A stretch of DNA of 64,000 bases from Bacteroidota bacterium (lineage in GTDB: Bacteria > Bacteroidota > Bacteroidia > Chitinophagales > Chitinophagaceae). The position numbers and the translations under genes are program-made. Shown here piece by piece: positions 44,901-52,858 of the stretch. Location of the stretch: assembly GCA_030706605.1 (NCBI GenBank), contig JAUZOE010000004.1:1-64000 (forward strand), in the 5' to 3' direction. The notes beneath the pieces are model-generated. The model had not been told where the DNA came from. It did no database searches and saw only the letters and a program-made list of their open reading frames with translations. Position 1 is the stretch's first letter, and the number at the start of each line of letters is the position of its first letter.

Positions 44901-46979
44901 TGAAACGGTTAAATTATTTTGAATAATCCGAAGAGTATCGTAAATATAATTATTACCAACAGAGCAACCACTTACCTGGAAAAAAGGATACCTACCCTGG
45001 TTATTATAAGCGCTGGGATCACTTAGATTAAATTCAAGTACATTGGCAGATGCATGTCCAAAATAGGAAAGAATACTTATCCCTTCATTAAACAAATCAT
45101 TAATTCTTTGGCTGGCAATCAACTGTACAGCAGAATTTGAAGTTTTGGAAAAAGTTTCTACATGCGCGCCATATAAAGTATCTTCAATAATGCCTTGATA
45201 TTGATTCAGATAATATGAAAACAAATCATTCTCAGAAGTTTCGCGGCCTCCTGCAATATGTACCACATTTTTCATCCACAATTTTTCAGCTAAAGTTTGT
45301 ATTGTTGAATTTTGCGCCAGTTCATACTCTTTTACTTTTTGCAAATAATTGCCAACTTCATCACCCGATACTGCAGAAAGTCTTCCGATAGGAATACTGG
45401 GTACTATACTTCCATAAGGAGATGATAATAATACATCTGAGGCAGGACTTCCGAATGTAGGTACAAGATTTAACCTATCTGCAAATTGACTATTTTGGTG
45501 GATAGCATAATCATCATAAGTAATCCCTTTCCCAATCAGGAAAACATATTGAGGTTTTACAGAAAAAGTATTAGCAGCATACTGAATAAAATCTTTAATC
45601 GCAGAAGGGTGTTTTTTTATTCCATAAGCAAATTGATCTACTAATTCATCAATGTTAATCACTTTTGCATTATAACTACCACCAGCTGCAGAACTTCTAT
45701 AGAGCCTGTATTGCTCTACATTATTAGCTCCATTAGAGCTTGTAAAAAGAGCAGTATTGCTAATGATTAAATAATTTCCCTGGTTTGCTGTAACTCCATA
45801 ATTAATAAAATTCTTTTGTTGCAGAGAAGTGATGTTTCTGATTACTGAAGATGCCGTACTTGATAGTTGAAATTTTCTTTGAGTTATAGAGGATGGTGGA
45901 AGCACAAATTTCACTTTCCCCGGTGTTGAAGTAATATCGCCAATATATCTCTTATTAGATGTAATGTCAAACAAAACCGGGGCAGTAGTGCCATAATTAA
46001 AATTATCTATCACCAGGTAATTACCAACAGGAGTAGCAGGCAATTCAAAATAAAAATCTGTTTGATTATTAAAATTAAAAGTGCTTGGATAGGTTAGTTC
46101 CACTTTCGACACCACTAATCTATCGGTTGATTCAGTTGATGAATTTTCAAAATAAAGCAGCACCCAGTTGGGACTTACAAAATAACTAAGAGGAATATTA
46201 TTTATTGATTTTTTCAGGTAGGTAAACCAAGGCATTGACTCATCATCAATATAATTATTATTAAACTTTATTTTTATATTCCTTTGGTTATAAGCATTGC
46301 CTGCAGCACTAAAATAAAGTGAAGCAGTGGGCCCGCCACTATACAAATTCAGATTATTGAATTGATATTGCAAAGGACCTCCGGGATACACATCAGCACT
46401 TGTCCAGCCTTCGCCTATATCATAAGAAGATGAATATACATAACTGGATGTTACAACATTAGCTTTACCTGGGTTTATTTTGGATCTAAAATAAACCCCT
46501 CTTTTATCCATGAAATAAGGTTCCGGTGTCAGGGTAGTACCAGCTACATTATTGGGATCGTCTGTATATCTTAAATTTGGACCTGCTGCATTTACAGTCA
46601 AAAAATAGGCTGCCGTATCCGTTTGTAAACTATAATGATCTGAAAGCTGATAATCAGGCGCAATATAAAGTTTGGTATCAATCTTCCCATCATTCATTTT
46701 ACCCCAAAATTCAATATAGCCAGATGAAGACAAAGGCCCTGTGGTAGAACTGGTATATAAGGTAACCTCTTCTCCATTTCTCCAAAGTTGAAATTGTTCG
46801 GCTGGCACACTCCCCAACCCCAAAGCATTAAGAGTTAATTGGCTGATGTGACAAAGTCCATTTTGGGCAATTGTAAACTTATAATAAGTTTTACTATAAT
46901 CAATCCAGCTGTTGGAATAAGGCTGAGCATAGCCAATTGCTGAAATGAAAGTAAATAATATGAATACTAATTTTTTCAT
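41919..46979 (-). CDS. PorU-type C25 cysteine peptidase / T9SS sortase homologue
   Basis: A 1686-residue exported protein with signal peptide KKLVFILFTFISAIGYAQ. The gingipain-fold (C25) catalytic region lies around residues 390-800: YFGHASANVLEF supplies His642 and QVSGCSVGN supplies Cys672. Long Ig-like and CARDB-like beta regions follow, and a FlgD/T9SS-type C-terminal domain ends the chain (YPNPFTTSTAFVFTVTG, WDGTDMYGQKVANGVYLY). PorU is the sortase that removes sorting domains and attaches LPS to T9SS cargo; Porphyromonas gingivalis PorU is about 1160 residues, so this is a longer relative (PorU2-like). It lies 16 bases downstream of a PorV/PorQ-family gene on the same strand, as expected for an attachment-complex pair. 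Whether it is the main sortase cannot be decided here. Confidence 0.83.
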   Translation of the reverse strand: MKKLVFILFTFISAIGYAQPYSNSWIDYSKTYYKFTIAQNGLCHISQLTLNALGLGSVPAEQFQLWRNGEEVTLYTSSTTGPLSSSGYIEFWGKMNDGKIDTKLYIAPDYQLSDHYSLQTDTAAYFLTVNAAGPNLRYTDDPNNVAGTTLTPEPYFMDKRGVYFRSKINPGKANVVTSSYVYSSSYDIGEGWTSADVYPGGPLQYQFNNLNLYSGGPTASLYFSAAGNAYNQRNIKIKFNNNYIDDESMPWFTYLKKSINNIPLSYFVSPNWVLLYFENSSTESTDRLVVSKVELTYPSTFNFNNQTDFYFELPATPVGNYLVIDNFNYGTTAPVLFDITSNKRYIGDITSTPGKVKFVLPPSSITQRKFQLSSTASSVIRNITSLQQKNFINYGVTANQGNYLIISNTALFTSSNGANNVEQYRLYRSSAAGGSYNAKVINIDELVDQFAYGIKKHPSAIKDFIQYAANTFSVKPQYVFLIGKGITYDDYAIHQNSQFADRLNLVPTFGSPASDVLLSSPYGSIVPSIPIGRLSAVSGDEVGNYLQKVKEYELAQNSTIQTLAEKLWMKNVVHIAGGRETSENDLFSYYLNQYQGIIEDTLYGAHVETFSKTSNSAVQLIASQRINDLFNEGISILSYFGHASANVLEFNLSDPSAYNNQGRYPFFQVSGCSVGNNYIYDTLRIIQNNLTVSENFVLSKEKGSIGFLADTHLGIPPFLNDYDTQMYNQIGVDNYGNSVGNDMKNTISNLGGANPGLDFLPRIHLEEFALHGDPAIVINPHAKPDYVIEDPQVKINPSFISVSEPNFLLDAKAYNIGRAIKDSITFQVMRTYPNGSTEVLLHKRIRGIAYADSIEMKIPIISTRDKGLNKITVTIDADNEVPELSENNNSVTKEFYIYEDDASPAYPYNFSIINIANQKLIASTANAFSPAKDYVMEIDTTQLFNSPIKVTRTVNAPGGIIEFTPGFSYMDSTVYYWRVASRPASGLTEDYHWNNSSFIYIANSSVGSNQSHYYQQLYSDTLNVRLDSSRQWKFSKVTNVIEAKNGVFPTAATAASDYRVSVNGADIANSVCGISGIIFNVLDPVSLKPWLNDINSPRYGSDPVCGIDRIANFQYNILSQAKRRAAMDFLDSVPDNFIVIVRNISGTDSASNTYAAQWEADTTAFGLGNSLYYKLRSQGFVLIDSFYRPRSFIFMYQKNNPDFLPNLIFSNGISDKIDLSHQQVTPDTLGYITSPKFGPAISWKEMHWRGTSLESNSKDNPTVQIIGVDNLGNSTTLFNVDKAQQDVNISSISAAQYPYIQLRMRNIDSVTLTPYQLTYWRLNYTPAPEGALAPNLFFTTKDTLEQGEILHFGIAFKNISPQAFDSIKLKITVIDANNVTHVLSFPRQKPLISGDTIMLKFDVDTKDYPGANTLYVDFNPDNDQPEQYVFNNFLYRNFYVNPDKYNPVLDVTFDGIHILNRDIVSSRPHILIKLKDENKFLALNDTSLLKVQLRYPDGSLKTYNFDNDTLKFTPANLTTSENTATIDFSPSLNGDDAEYELIVTGKDANGNKAGDLNYQVTFRVINKPMISNLMNYPNPFTTSTAFVFTVTGSVVPQNIRIQILTITGKIIREITKDELGPLHIGRNITDFHWDGTDMYGQKVANGVYLYHVLTNLNGKSLDKFTDNGDNTDKYFTKGYGKMYLMR

Positions 46980-46995
46980 GATTCTATGTTAAAAC

Positions 46996-48102
46996 TTATT
47001 TTTTTTCTTTCTTATCCAAATCAAATTTCAATGAAAAAATATGTGTGTACAAAGGATTAGATTGGTTGGCAAGATTAGAAAATGCATAATCAATACTTAC
47101 ATTATTGATTTTAAAACCCGCTCCTAGACTAGGCTGGTAAATCCAAACCCGTTTCTGATTAGTAGTATCTCCATCCGCAAGTGCTTTTTGGAAATTATAA
47201 ATCCCGGCCCTTACAAAAAATACATTTTTTATGGAAGCTTCAAGACCTGCATGCGGATCCACACTGACAGGATCTCCGCTGATTATTGTATTCCTCCTGC
47301 CATCGAAAGTAAAATCAAAATCAGCTTCGGCTAAAAGATTTACTGAAGATCCTAACCTGAAATTATATGAAGTACCTAACGTTAAACGGGGGGCAGTAAG
47401 TTCCGTAGATTTCACTGGAATATCATTTTTGGTAAGATATAGCACTTCCTGCTCCTTTTCAGTAAAATTAAAAGACCATGCGTTAAAGGTTGTAGTCAGA
47501 TCTTTGGCAACAATTCCTAACCCCCACCTGCCTTTTTGCATTTTAAACCCGGCATCAAAACCAAAACCCCATGCTGTGGCAAAATGACCGACTTTACGAT
47601 AAATTATTTTTGCATTAACACCAAAACTGGTTTTTACGTCATCATCATCTTTTATCTTCTGGGCAAATGAAAAAAGAAAAGCATAATCTGCCGAAGAAAA
47701 TGTAGTAATATTTCCATAATTGATACTTCCATCTGGCTCTACTAAGAAGAGCGTATTGGGAATGTCATCTACAGCAAAACGCAAAATCGATAAACCTATC
47801 GTCCGCTTGTTATCATTAACAGGAATAGCCACACTAGCATAGTCATATTTGCCAATATTGTCAAAATAACTTGCATGCATCAAATTAATTGAAGGAAAAT
47901 TTTGAACGCCTGTAAGACCAGCAGGGTTCCAATAACCAGCCGTGCCGTCAGAAACAGATGACACCTGAGCGGCACCCATACCAAGTCCGCGGGCACCCGC
48001 GCCAATATTTAAAAATTCATTCGAATATTTTCGAAACTGTGAAAACCCAATGCATGGTAATAACAAAAGGTATAAAATTTTGATAAGTTGAGAAATTCTC
48101 AT
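46996..48102 (-). CDS. PorV/PorQ-family outer-membrane protein
   Basis: A 368-residue outer-membrane protein with a signal peptide (IKILYLLLLPCIGFSQ). NIGAGARGLGMGAAQVSSVSDGTAGYWNPAGL is the characteristic beginning of the PorV/PorQ family, and the remainder is alternating beta strands (for example SFGVNAKIIYRKVGHF and SSVNLLAEADFDFTFDG) ending FSLKFDLDKKEKK. PorV shuttles T9SS cargo from the translocon to PorU; this member is not an obvious PorV orthologue by its opening sequence. It is the first gene of the pair, 16 bases before the PorU-type gene, so the two probably act as a shuttle/sortase unit. Confidence 0.85.
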   Translation of the reverse strand: MRISQLIKILYLLLLPCIGFSQFRKYSNEFLNIGAGARGLGMGAAQVSSVSDGTAGYWNPAGLTGVQNFPSINLMHASYFDNIGKYDYASVAIPVNDNKRTIGLSILRFAVDDIPNTLFLVEPDGSINYGNITTFSSADYAFLFSFAQKIKDDDDVKTSFGVNAKIIYRKVGHFATAWGFGFDAGFKMQKGRWGLGIVAKDLTTTFNAWSFNFTEKEQEVLYLTKNDIPVKSTELTAPRLTLGTSYNFRLGSSVNLLAEADFDFTFDGRRNTIISGDPVSVDPHAGLEASIKNVFFVRAGIYNFQKALADGDTTNQKRVWIYQPSLGAGFKINNVSIDYAFSNLANQSNPLYTHIFSLKFDLDKKEKK

Positions 48103-48429
48103 GTTAGGGAAAGATCAGTTGTTTGAATTATTCAGCCTTCCGGCACTTTAAAACGGATGTCAGTTAGTAATATTGTATTTAAAGCTTCCAATTTTCAATA
48201 AAATTAAGCAAAACTTACAGCAATTTTAAAATGAATTTCATATGCTTTCACTAATTGAATCCCTACTAAATATTTTTTTCGGAAAATTTTTAATTCCCGA
48301 CAGTAAGAATAAAAGTTGGAAACAATTAGGAATTTTAGCCTCCTTAACAATTTACCGGCAATAAAGAAATGAAAATTAATAAAAGGTTTTAGTGTTATTT
48401 GTTTTGTTGCACTATTTTTGAACCATTTT
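48103..48429. other. Intergenic region between PorV/PorQ gene and tyrS
   Basis: A 327-base AT-rich spacer between divergent genes. TATTTTTG at 48413-48420 fits the TAnnTTTG box but lies only 9 bases before the tyrS ATG, so its role is uncertain. I see no RNA gene or ORF. Confidence 0.35.
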
Positions 48430-49713
48430 ATGGAAAATTTAATAGCAGAATTAAAATGGAGAGGCCTGGTACAGGATATGATTCCAGGCACAGAAGAGCA
48501 GCTTTGTAAGGAACTTACCAGTGCTTATGTAGGTTTTGATCCTACGGCCGACAGCCTTCATATAGGAAGCCTCATTCCAATAGTCATATTGGCGCATTTG
48601 CAAAAATTCGGGCACAAGCCTATTGCCCTGGTAGGTGGCGCCACAGGAATGGTTGGTGATCCCTCCGGTAAAAGTGAAGAACGAAACCTGCTGAGTACGG
48701 AGGTGCTTAATTACAATGTAGAAGCAGTAAAAAAGCAATTGGGTAAATTTATTGATTTCAATTCCGGAAAACCTAATGCAGCGGAAATGGTTAATAATTT
48801 CGATTGGTTCAAAAACATTTCTTTTCTTGATTTTATTCGTGATATAGGGAAACATATTTCCGTTAATTACATGATGGCCAAGGACAGTGTAAAAAAACGC
48901 CTGGACGGAGAAAATGGAATGAGCTTTACCGAATTTACTTATCAACTGGTTCAGGGATATGATTTTTACTGGCTTTATACCCACAAAAATTGCAAACTCC
49001 AATTTGGAGGTAGTGACCAATGGGGAAATATAGTAACCGGCACAGAATTAATAAGAAAAAAAAACGGCGGTGAGGCTTTTGCATTTACCTGCCCCTTATT
49101 AACAAAATCAGATGGAAGTAAATTTGGAAAAAGCGAAAAAGGAAATATCTGGCTGGATGCTGAAAAAACTTCACCATATACCTTTTATCAATTTTGGTTA
49201 AATACTGCAGATGCAGATGCAGAAAGGTTTTTAAAGGTTTTTACTTTCCTCACTCAGAATCAAATCAATGACCTCGTGAAGCAGCATACAGGTAATGAAC
49301 AAGAAAGAATTTTACAAAAAAAATTAGCAGAAGAACTTACCTGTTTTGTTCATTCAAAGAGTGATTATGAGTTTGCAATAAAAGCCTCTTCCATTTTATT
49401 CAGCAATGATACTGCTCAAATACTAAAAGAATTAAATGAAGAACAATTGTTACAGGTAATGGAAGGAGTGCCAGCTATCGAAATTGAAAAAAATAAAATC
49501 AATAATATTGACATTATCACATTATTAGCAGATTCCAAAATATTTTCCAGCAAAGGGGAAGCCAAAAAAATGCTTACAGGTGGTGGTGTTTTTATTAATA
49601 AAGAAAAAGTCACATCTGTAGATGAAGTAATTAATATCGGCCAACTTTTAAACGATAAATATTTATTAATTCAAAAAGGAAAGAAAAATTATTTTTTGTT
49701 GAAAGTAGTATAA
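48430..49713 (+). CDS. tyrS: Tyrosine--tRNA ligase
   Basis: TyrRS charges tRNA-Tyr with tyrosine. Counting from the ATG at 48430 (427 residues; a TTG four codons upstream is less likely), the class I signatures are HIG at 44-46 (LHIGSLIP) and KFGKS at 231-235. [14 protein letters not shown] and the anticodon-binding and S4-like C-terminal region ([17 protein letters not shown]) are intact. The first residues, [22 protein letters not shown], are typical of bacterial TyrRS of the shorter type. It is a single-gene unit opposite the MscS gene. Confidence 0.96.
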   Translation: MENLIAELKWRGLVQDMIPGTEEQLCKELTSAYVGFDPTADSLHIGSLIPIVILAHLQKFGHKPIALVGGATGMVGDPSGKSEERNLLSTEVLNYNVEAVKKQLGKFIDFNSGKPNAAEMVNNFDWFKNISFLDFIRDIGKHISVNYMMAKDSVKKRLDGENGMSFTEFTYQLVQGYDFYWLYTHKNCKLQFGGSDQWGNIVTGTELIRKKNGGEAFAFTCPLLTKSDGSKFGKSEKGNIWLDAEKTSPYTFYQFWLNTADADAERFLKVFTFLTQNQINDLVKQHTGNEQERILQKKLAEELTCFVHSKSDYEFAIKASSILFSNDTAQILKELNEEQLLQVMEGVPAIEIEKNKINNIDIITLLADSKIFSSKGEAKKMLTGGGVFINKEKVTSVDEVINIGQLLNDKYLLIQKGKKNYFLLKVV

Positions 49714-49843
49714 TCGTTCTTCTTGCTTCTCCTTTTAGAAAGTCACACTTTCTATGTTGCAGACCATACAAAAATATTTTTTTAATTATCAGTGAGATGT
49801 TTTTTTAAAAGAAACAAATTTTATCTGGCTTTTTTCAGTTCAC

Positions 49844-50872
49844 TTATGCATCTTCTTTCTTAATATAAATAGTTCGGATTGGGAAAGGGATATTAATTCC
49901 TTCCTGCACATATCGCTCATGAAGACGCTTTATAAACTCATGCTTCACCGTATATTGATAAACATATTCAGTAACCCTCAAAAGGGCTTTCAGATTAATG
50001 CTGCTGTCTCCAAATGCGAAAAAACGAATTGAAGGTTCATAGGTTTTTACACCTCCTTCCACTTCATTAAGTGTTTGTCTAATTACTTCCAGCGTTACTT
50101 TTTCAACAAATTTTAGATCACTATCATAACTTACGCCTACCTCTACCATAAAAGTAACTTCATGCTGTGGTAAATAAAAGTTGGAAACAATCATTCCCGA
50201 TATTTTAGAATTAGGTACAATAATAATATGATCCGTTACTGCTCTAATAGTAGTACTTCTCCAGGTGATATCCTGTATAAATCCTTCTTCCCCTGAATCG
50301 AGCTTAACAAAATCACCAGGATTGATTTTACCTGATGCAATAATTTGTAAGCCTGCAAATAAATTAGAGAGTGTGTCCTGCAAAGCGAGAGCCACAGCTA
50401 AACCACCTACACCTAAAGCAGTAAGTATCGGAGTGATTGAGATGCCGAGTGATTGAAGTATTATCAGTAATCCAATACAGTAAATGATGATCTTAATAAT
50501 ATTACCTATAATAGAAGAAGAAGGTATTATAGCATCAGTTCCAGAAGCTTTTATTTTTACCATTCCGGAAATGATCCTGGCCGCAATCCATGTTAAAGAA
50601 AAAAGATAAAAAACCACCAATCCATCTTGCAACCAAGTATGATACTTATCGTTTATTTCAATATTTTTTAAGCCTATAAAAAGACCCAACGCAACAAACC
50701 ATGAAATTATCCATTTATTGATAATGCTAACAATAAGATCATCTGATTTTAATCTCGTTTTAGCTGCCAGTTTTGCCAGCACAGGCATTATCCATTTATG
50801 AAATACAAAGCCAATTAAAAACCCGGAAAAGACATAAATAGCTAATTGGAAAATATCATTTTTAATCATCAT
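49844..50872 (-). CDS. Mechanosensitive ion channel (MscS family)
   Basis: A 342-residue small-conductance mechanosensitive channel that opens under membrane tension and protects against hypo-osmotic shock. Several hydrophobic helices precede the pore helix, which reads ALGVGGLAVALALQDTLSNLFAGLQIIASG; this is the MscS TM3 and beta-domain entry. The cytoplasmic part begins INPGDFVKLDSGEEGFIQDITWRSTTIR, with the FVKL-to-TTIR stretch that defines the family, and ends IPFPIRTIYI as usual. ATG at 50872 is followed immediately by a second ATG. No partner gene is adjacent. Confidence 0.93.
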   Translation of the reverse strand: MMIKNDIFQLAIYVFSGFLIGFVFHKWIMPVLAKLAAKTRLKSDDLIVSIINKWIISWFVALGLFIGLKNIEINDKYHTWLQDGLVVFYLFSLTWIAARIISGMVKIKASGTDAIIPSSSIIGNIIKIIIYCIGLLIILQSLGISITPILTALGVGGLAVALALQDTLSNLFAGLQIIASGKINPGDFVKLDSGEEGFIQDITWRSTTIRAVTDHIIIVPNSKISGMIVSNFYLPQHEVTFMVEVGVSYDSDLKFVEKVTLEVIRQTLNEVEGGVKTYEPSIRFFAFGDSSINLKALLRVTEYVYQYTVKHEFIKRLHERYVQEGINIPFPIRTIYIKKEDA

Positions 50873-50997
50873 TTGCTGATTTAATAAAACAATAATTACA
50901 AATTTACCTCAATTATAAATGGCAATTTTCACAAATGGAAGTATCGTCAAAAATTATAAATTACTGAATGTTTTTGCAGGGGAAAAAATCCATTAAT

Positions 50998-51024
50998 AAA
51001 AAAAGCATTTCTTTCGAAATGCTT
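50998..51024 (-). terminator. Terminator of the Nfu gene
   Basis: A 9-bp perfect stem (AAGCATTTC at 51003-51011, GAAATGCTT at 51016-51024) with a TTTC loop. On the minus strand it is followed by a T-run reaching 50998. It lies 24 bases after the stop of the Nfu gene. Confidence 0.8.
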
Positions 51025-51047
51025 CACTACTCTAAATTAAATATTTA

Positions 51048-51647
51048 TTATTTGGATTCAGCCACTACTTCTTTTACTTCAGGTATCATGCGTTTCATCA
51101 TTCCTTCAATTCCAGCTTTTAATGTAATCATAGAAGAAGGACACCCGCTACAACTTCCCTGCATCATCAGGTTTACTATGCCATCTTCATAACTTAGAAA
51201 CTGAATAGCCCCACCGTCCATTTCTACCGCAGGCTTTACATAATTTTCTAATAACTCTTTAATTCTTTTCACTACATCATCGTCCTCTGCACTTACTATA
51301 TTAGTGCTTTCTGTTTTTCTTGTAGCCAATTTTTCTTCATTCACTACCACACTTCCTTCCTCTAAATACTCTTTTAAAAATTGCTTTACAGAAGGAATTA
51401 CATCCTGCCAATCTTCTGTATCATCTGTTTTGGTAAGCGTAACAAAATTACTTGCAATAAAAACTGATTTAACAAAGGGAAATGAGAATAATTGCATTGC
51501 TAAAGGGGAAGCTGAAGCGCTTTCCTCATTTTGAAAATCTACACTTTTACCAGGATAAAGTAGCTTGTTGGCCACAAACTTCATAGTTTCAGGATTCGGT
51601 GTCATTTCGGTATATATGCTCACTACAGTGTTGCCGGTTTTAATCAT
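51048..51647 (-). CDS. NifU/Nfu-type iron-sulfur scaffold protein
   Basis: A 199-residue cytoplasmic protein with two domains: an N-terminal Nfu domain beginning SIYTEMTPNPETMKFVANK, and a C-terminal NifU-like domain beginning VVKRIKELLENYVKPAVEMDGG and carrying the Fe-S ligand pair Cys166 and Cys169 in GSCSGCPSS. Such proteins carry [4Fe-4S] clusters from the assembly machinery to target enzymes. Its order and length match Nfu proteins of Bacteroidota. It is transcribed alone and has its own terminator. Confidence 0.92.
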   Translation of the reverse strand: MIKTGNTVVSIYTEMTPNPETMKFVANKLLYPGKSVDFQNEESASASPLAMQLFSFPFVKSVFIASNFVTLTKTDDTEDWQDVIPSVKQFLKEYLEEGSVVVNEEKLATRKTESTNIVSAEDDDVVKRIKELLENYVKPAVEMDGGAIQFLSYEDGIVNLMMQGSCSGCPSSMITLKAGIEGMMKRMIPEVKEVVAESK

Positions 51648-52051
51648 AATAAATTATTTAATGATGCAAAGTTAGTATTTTCATTTAAGAAGAAATTTTT
51701 CAACTTGTTAAGTTCAATTTATTTCAGGGAATTTTTCCAAATTAAAAAATTCAGTAATTTATAATTTTTGACGTTATTTATATGTGTTGCAATTTTCTGA
51801 CTGTTCATGTAATTTCAACTTTTATTAACTTGATGCTTTCGCATCCTTCTTGTCAAAATTCGAATAATAGCTAACCTATTAGCTTGCTTCCAAGAGATTG
51901 GAATAGTAAGATATCATGACTATTTGAGTTCTATTTTCTAAGAATTAGCATAAATTTATATCTAATTACAAGAAAAAATAGAATTATATATAGTTAACTT
52001 TAATAAAAATTGCACTCAAAAAATCAATAAAAAAATTTTAAACTAACTTTT
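51648..52051. other. Intergenic region upstream of the collagen-like lipoprotein
   Basis: A 404-base very AT-rich spacer. It must carry the promoters of the divergent Nfu and lipoprotein genes, but no clear paired boxes, RNA gene or ORF can be supported. Confidence 0.35.
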
Positions 52052-52639
52052 ATGAAACAAAAATTCCTGACAATTCCCTGTCTTTTATTATTAGCAATAA
52101 TATTAATTACCGCATCCTGCTCAAAGACAGGCCCTGCTGGACCTGCTGGCGCTACTGGACCTGCTGGCGCAGCTGGTGCAGCAGGTGCTACGGGTGCTAC
52201 CGGCACTGCTAATGTCATGTATTCCCCTTGGTTAAATGATACATTTTACCAAAGAAATCTGCCTGACACTAATTGGTATGCAGGAATCACTGCAAACATG
52301 CTGACCGCTTCAATTATCAACAGTGGGGAAGTAAAAGTTTATTTAAATTTAGGAAGCGATTCCACTAATGGGCAAGAGGTAGTGCCTTTGCCTACTTCTG
52401 AACCTTTTAATTTTGCATTCAATAGCCAGTCGATCACCCTTATTATAAATCCCTATTTTCTCCCCCAGTTAATTGGTCTAATTTCTAATTATGATGCAAG
52501 TTCCTATATGTCTAACGGATACAATTATTTTCAGGTTCGTTATATTATTATTCCCGGAGGCGTTTCCACCGGAAGAAATGCTGCTATTAACTGGAAAGAT
52601 TATAACGCCGTAAAAAAATACCTTGGGCTAAAAGATTAA
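52052..52639 (+). CDS. Lipoprotein with short collagen-like repeat
   Basis: A 195-residue probable lipoprotein. The signal peptide ends at Cys23 (LITASC), a loose lipobox of the kind accepted in Bacteroidota. Residues 27-53 form nine uninterrupted Gly-X-Y triplets, beginning GPAGPAGATGPAG, a collagen-like stretch. The remaining 140 residues are a beta-rich domain (GEVKVYLNLGS, FQVRYIIIPGG) ending KDYNAVKKYLGLKD. I do not recognise that domain. There is no acidic surface-export signal after Cys23, so the final side of the outer membrane is open. The repeat is far more GC-rich than its surroundings. Stand-alone gene. Confidence 0.8.
   Translation: MKQKFLTIPCLLLLAIILITASCSKTGPAGPAGATGPAGAAGAAGATGATGTANVMYSPWLNDTFYQRNLPDTNWYAGITANMLTASIINSGEVKVYLNLGSDSTNGQEVVPLPTSEPFNFAFNSQSITLIINPYFLPQLIGLISNYDASSYMSNGYNYFQVRYIIIPGGVSTGRNAAINWKDYNAVKKYLGLKD
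52130..52210 (+). repeat. Gly-X-Y collagen-like repeat in coding sequence
   Basis: Nine consecutive nine-base codon triplets encode Gly-X-Y, with near-repeats of GGACCTGCTGGCGC. The tract is prone to copy-number change by slippage. Confidence 0.85.
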
Positions 52640-52662
52640 ATTATTATAGTTCAAAATAAAAA

Positions 52663-52703
52663 AACTATAGTATCCTACCAGAAACTGGCAGGATACTATA
52701 GTT
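52663..52703 (+). terminator. Long hairpin after the collagen-like lipoprotein gene
   Basis: A 19-base stem (52663-52681 and 52685-52703) with one mismatch and a 3-base AAA loop, 24 bases after the lipoprotein stop. There is no long T-run afterwards, so it may block exonucleases as much as terminate. Confidence 0.55.
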
Positions 52704-52858
52704 ACCAATTAATCTTACCGGGTAAAGAACATTTTGATTGATCATGCCCAATATTTTAGATTGAACTTATAAACAGTTTTCTATTTCTAAAATAAAATAT
52801 GTTTATACTTAAAATATTAAATCATGAAGACAGAAGAAGAAAGTGAAACTCGGTTTGG

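Noticed and set aside
48451-49020. 189-codon minus-strand ORF opposite tyrS
   Set aside because: It is antisense to a certain core gene, with no recognisable domain and composition explained by the tyrS codons.
49737-49753. AGAAAGT/ACTTTCT hairpin after tyrS
   Set aside because: Perfect but weak 7-bp AT-rich stem with a 3-base loop and no T-run, so terminator function is not supported.
52024-52218. Pro/Ala/Val-rich minus-strand ORF opposite the collagen-like lipoprotein
   Set aside because: The repeat of the plus-strand Gly-X-Y codons forces an open antisense frame; the protein is an artefact.
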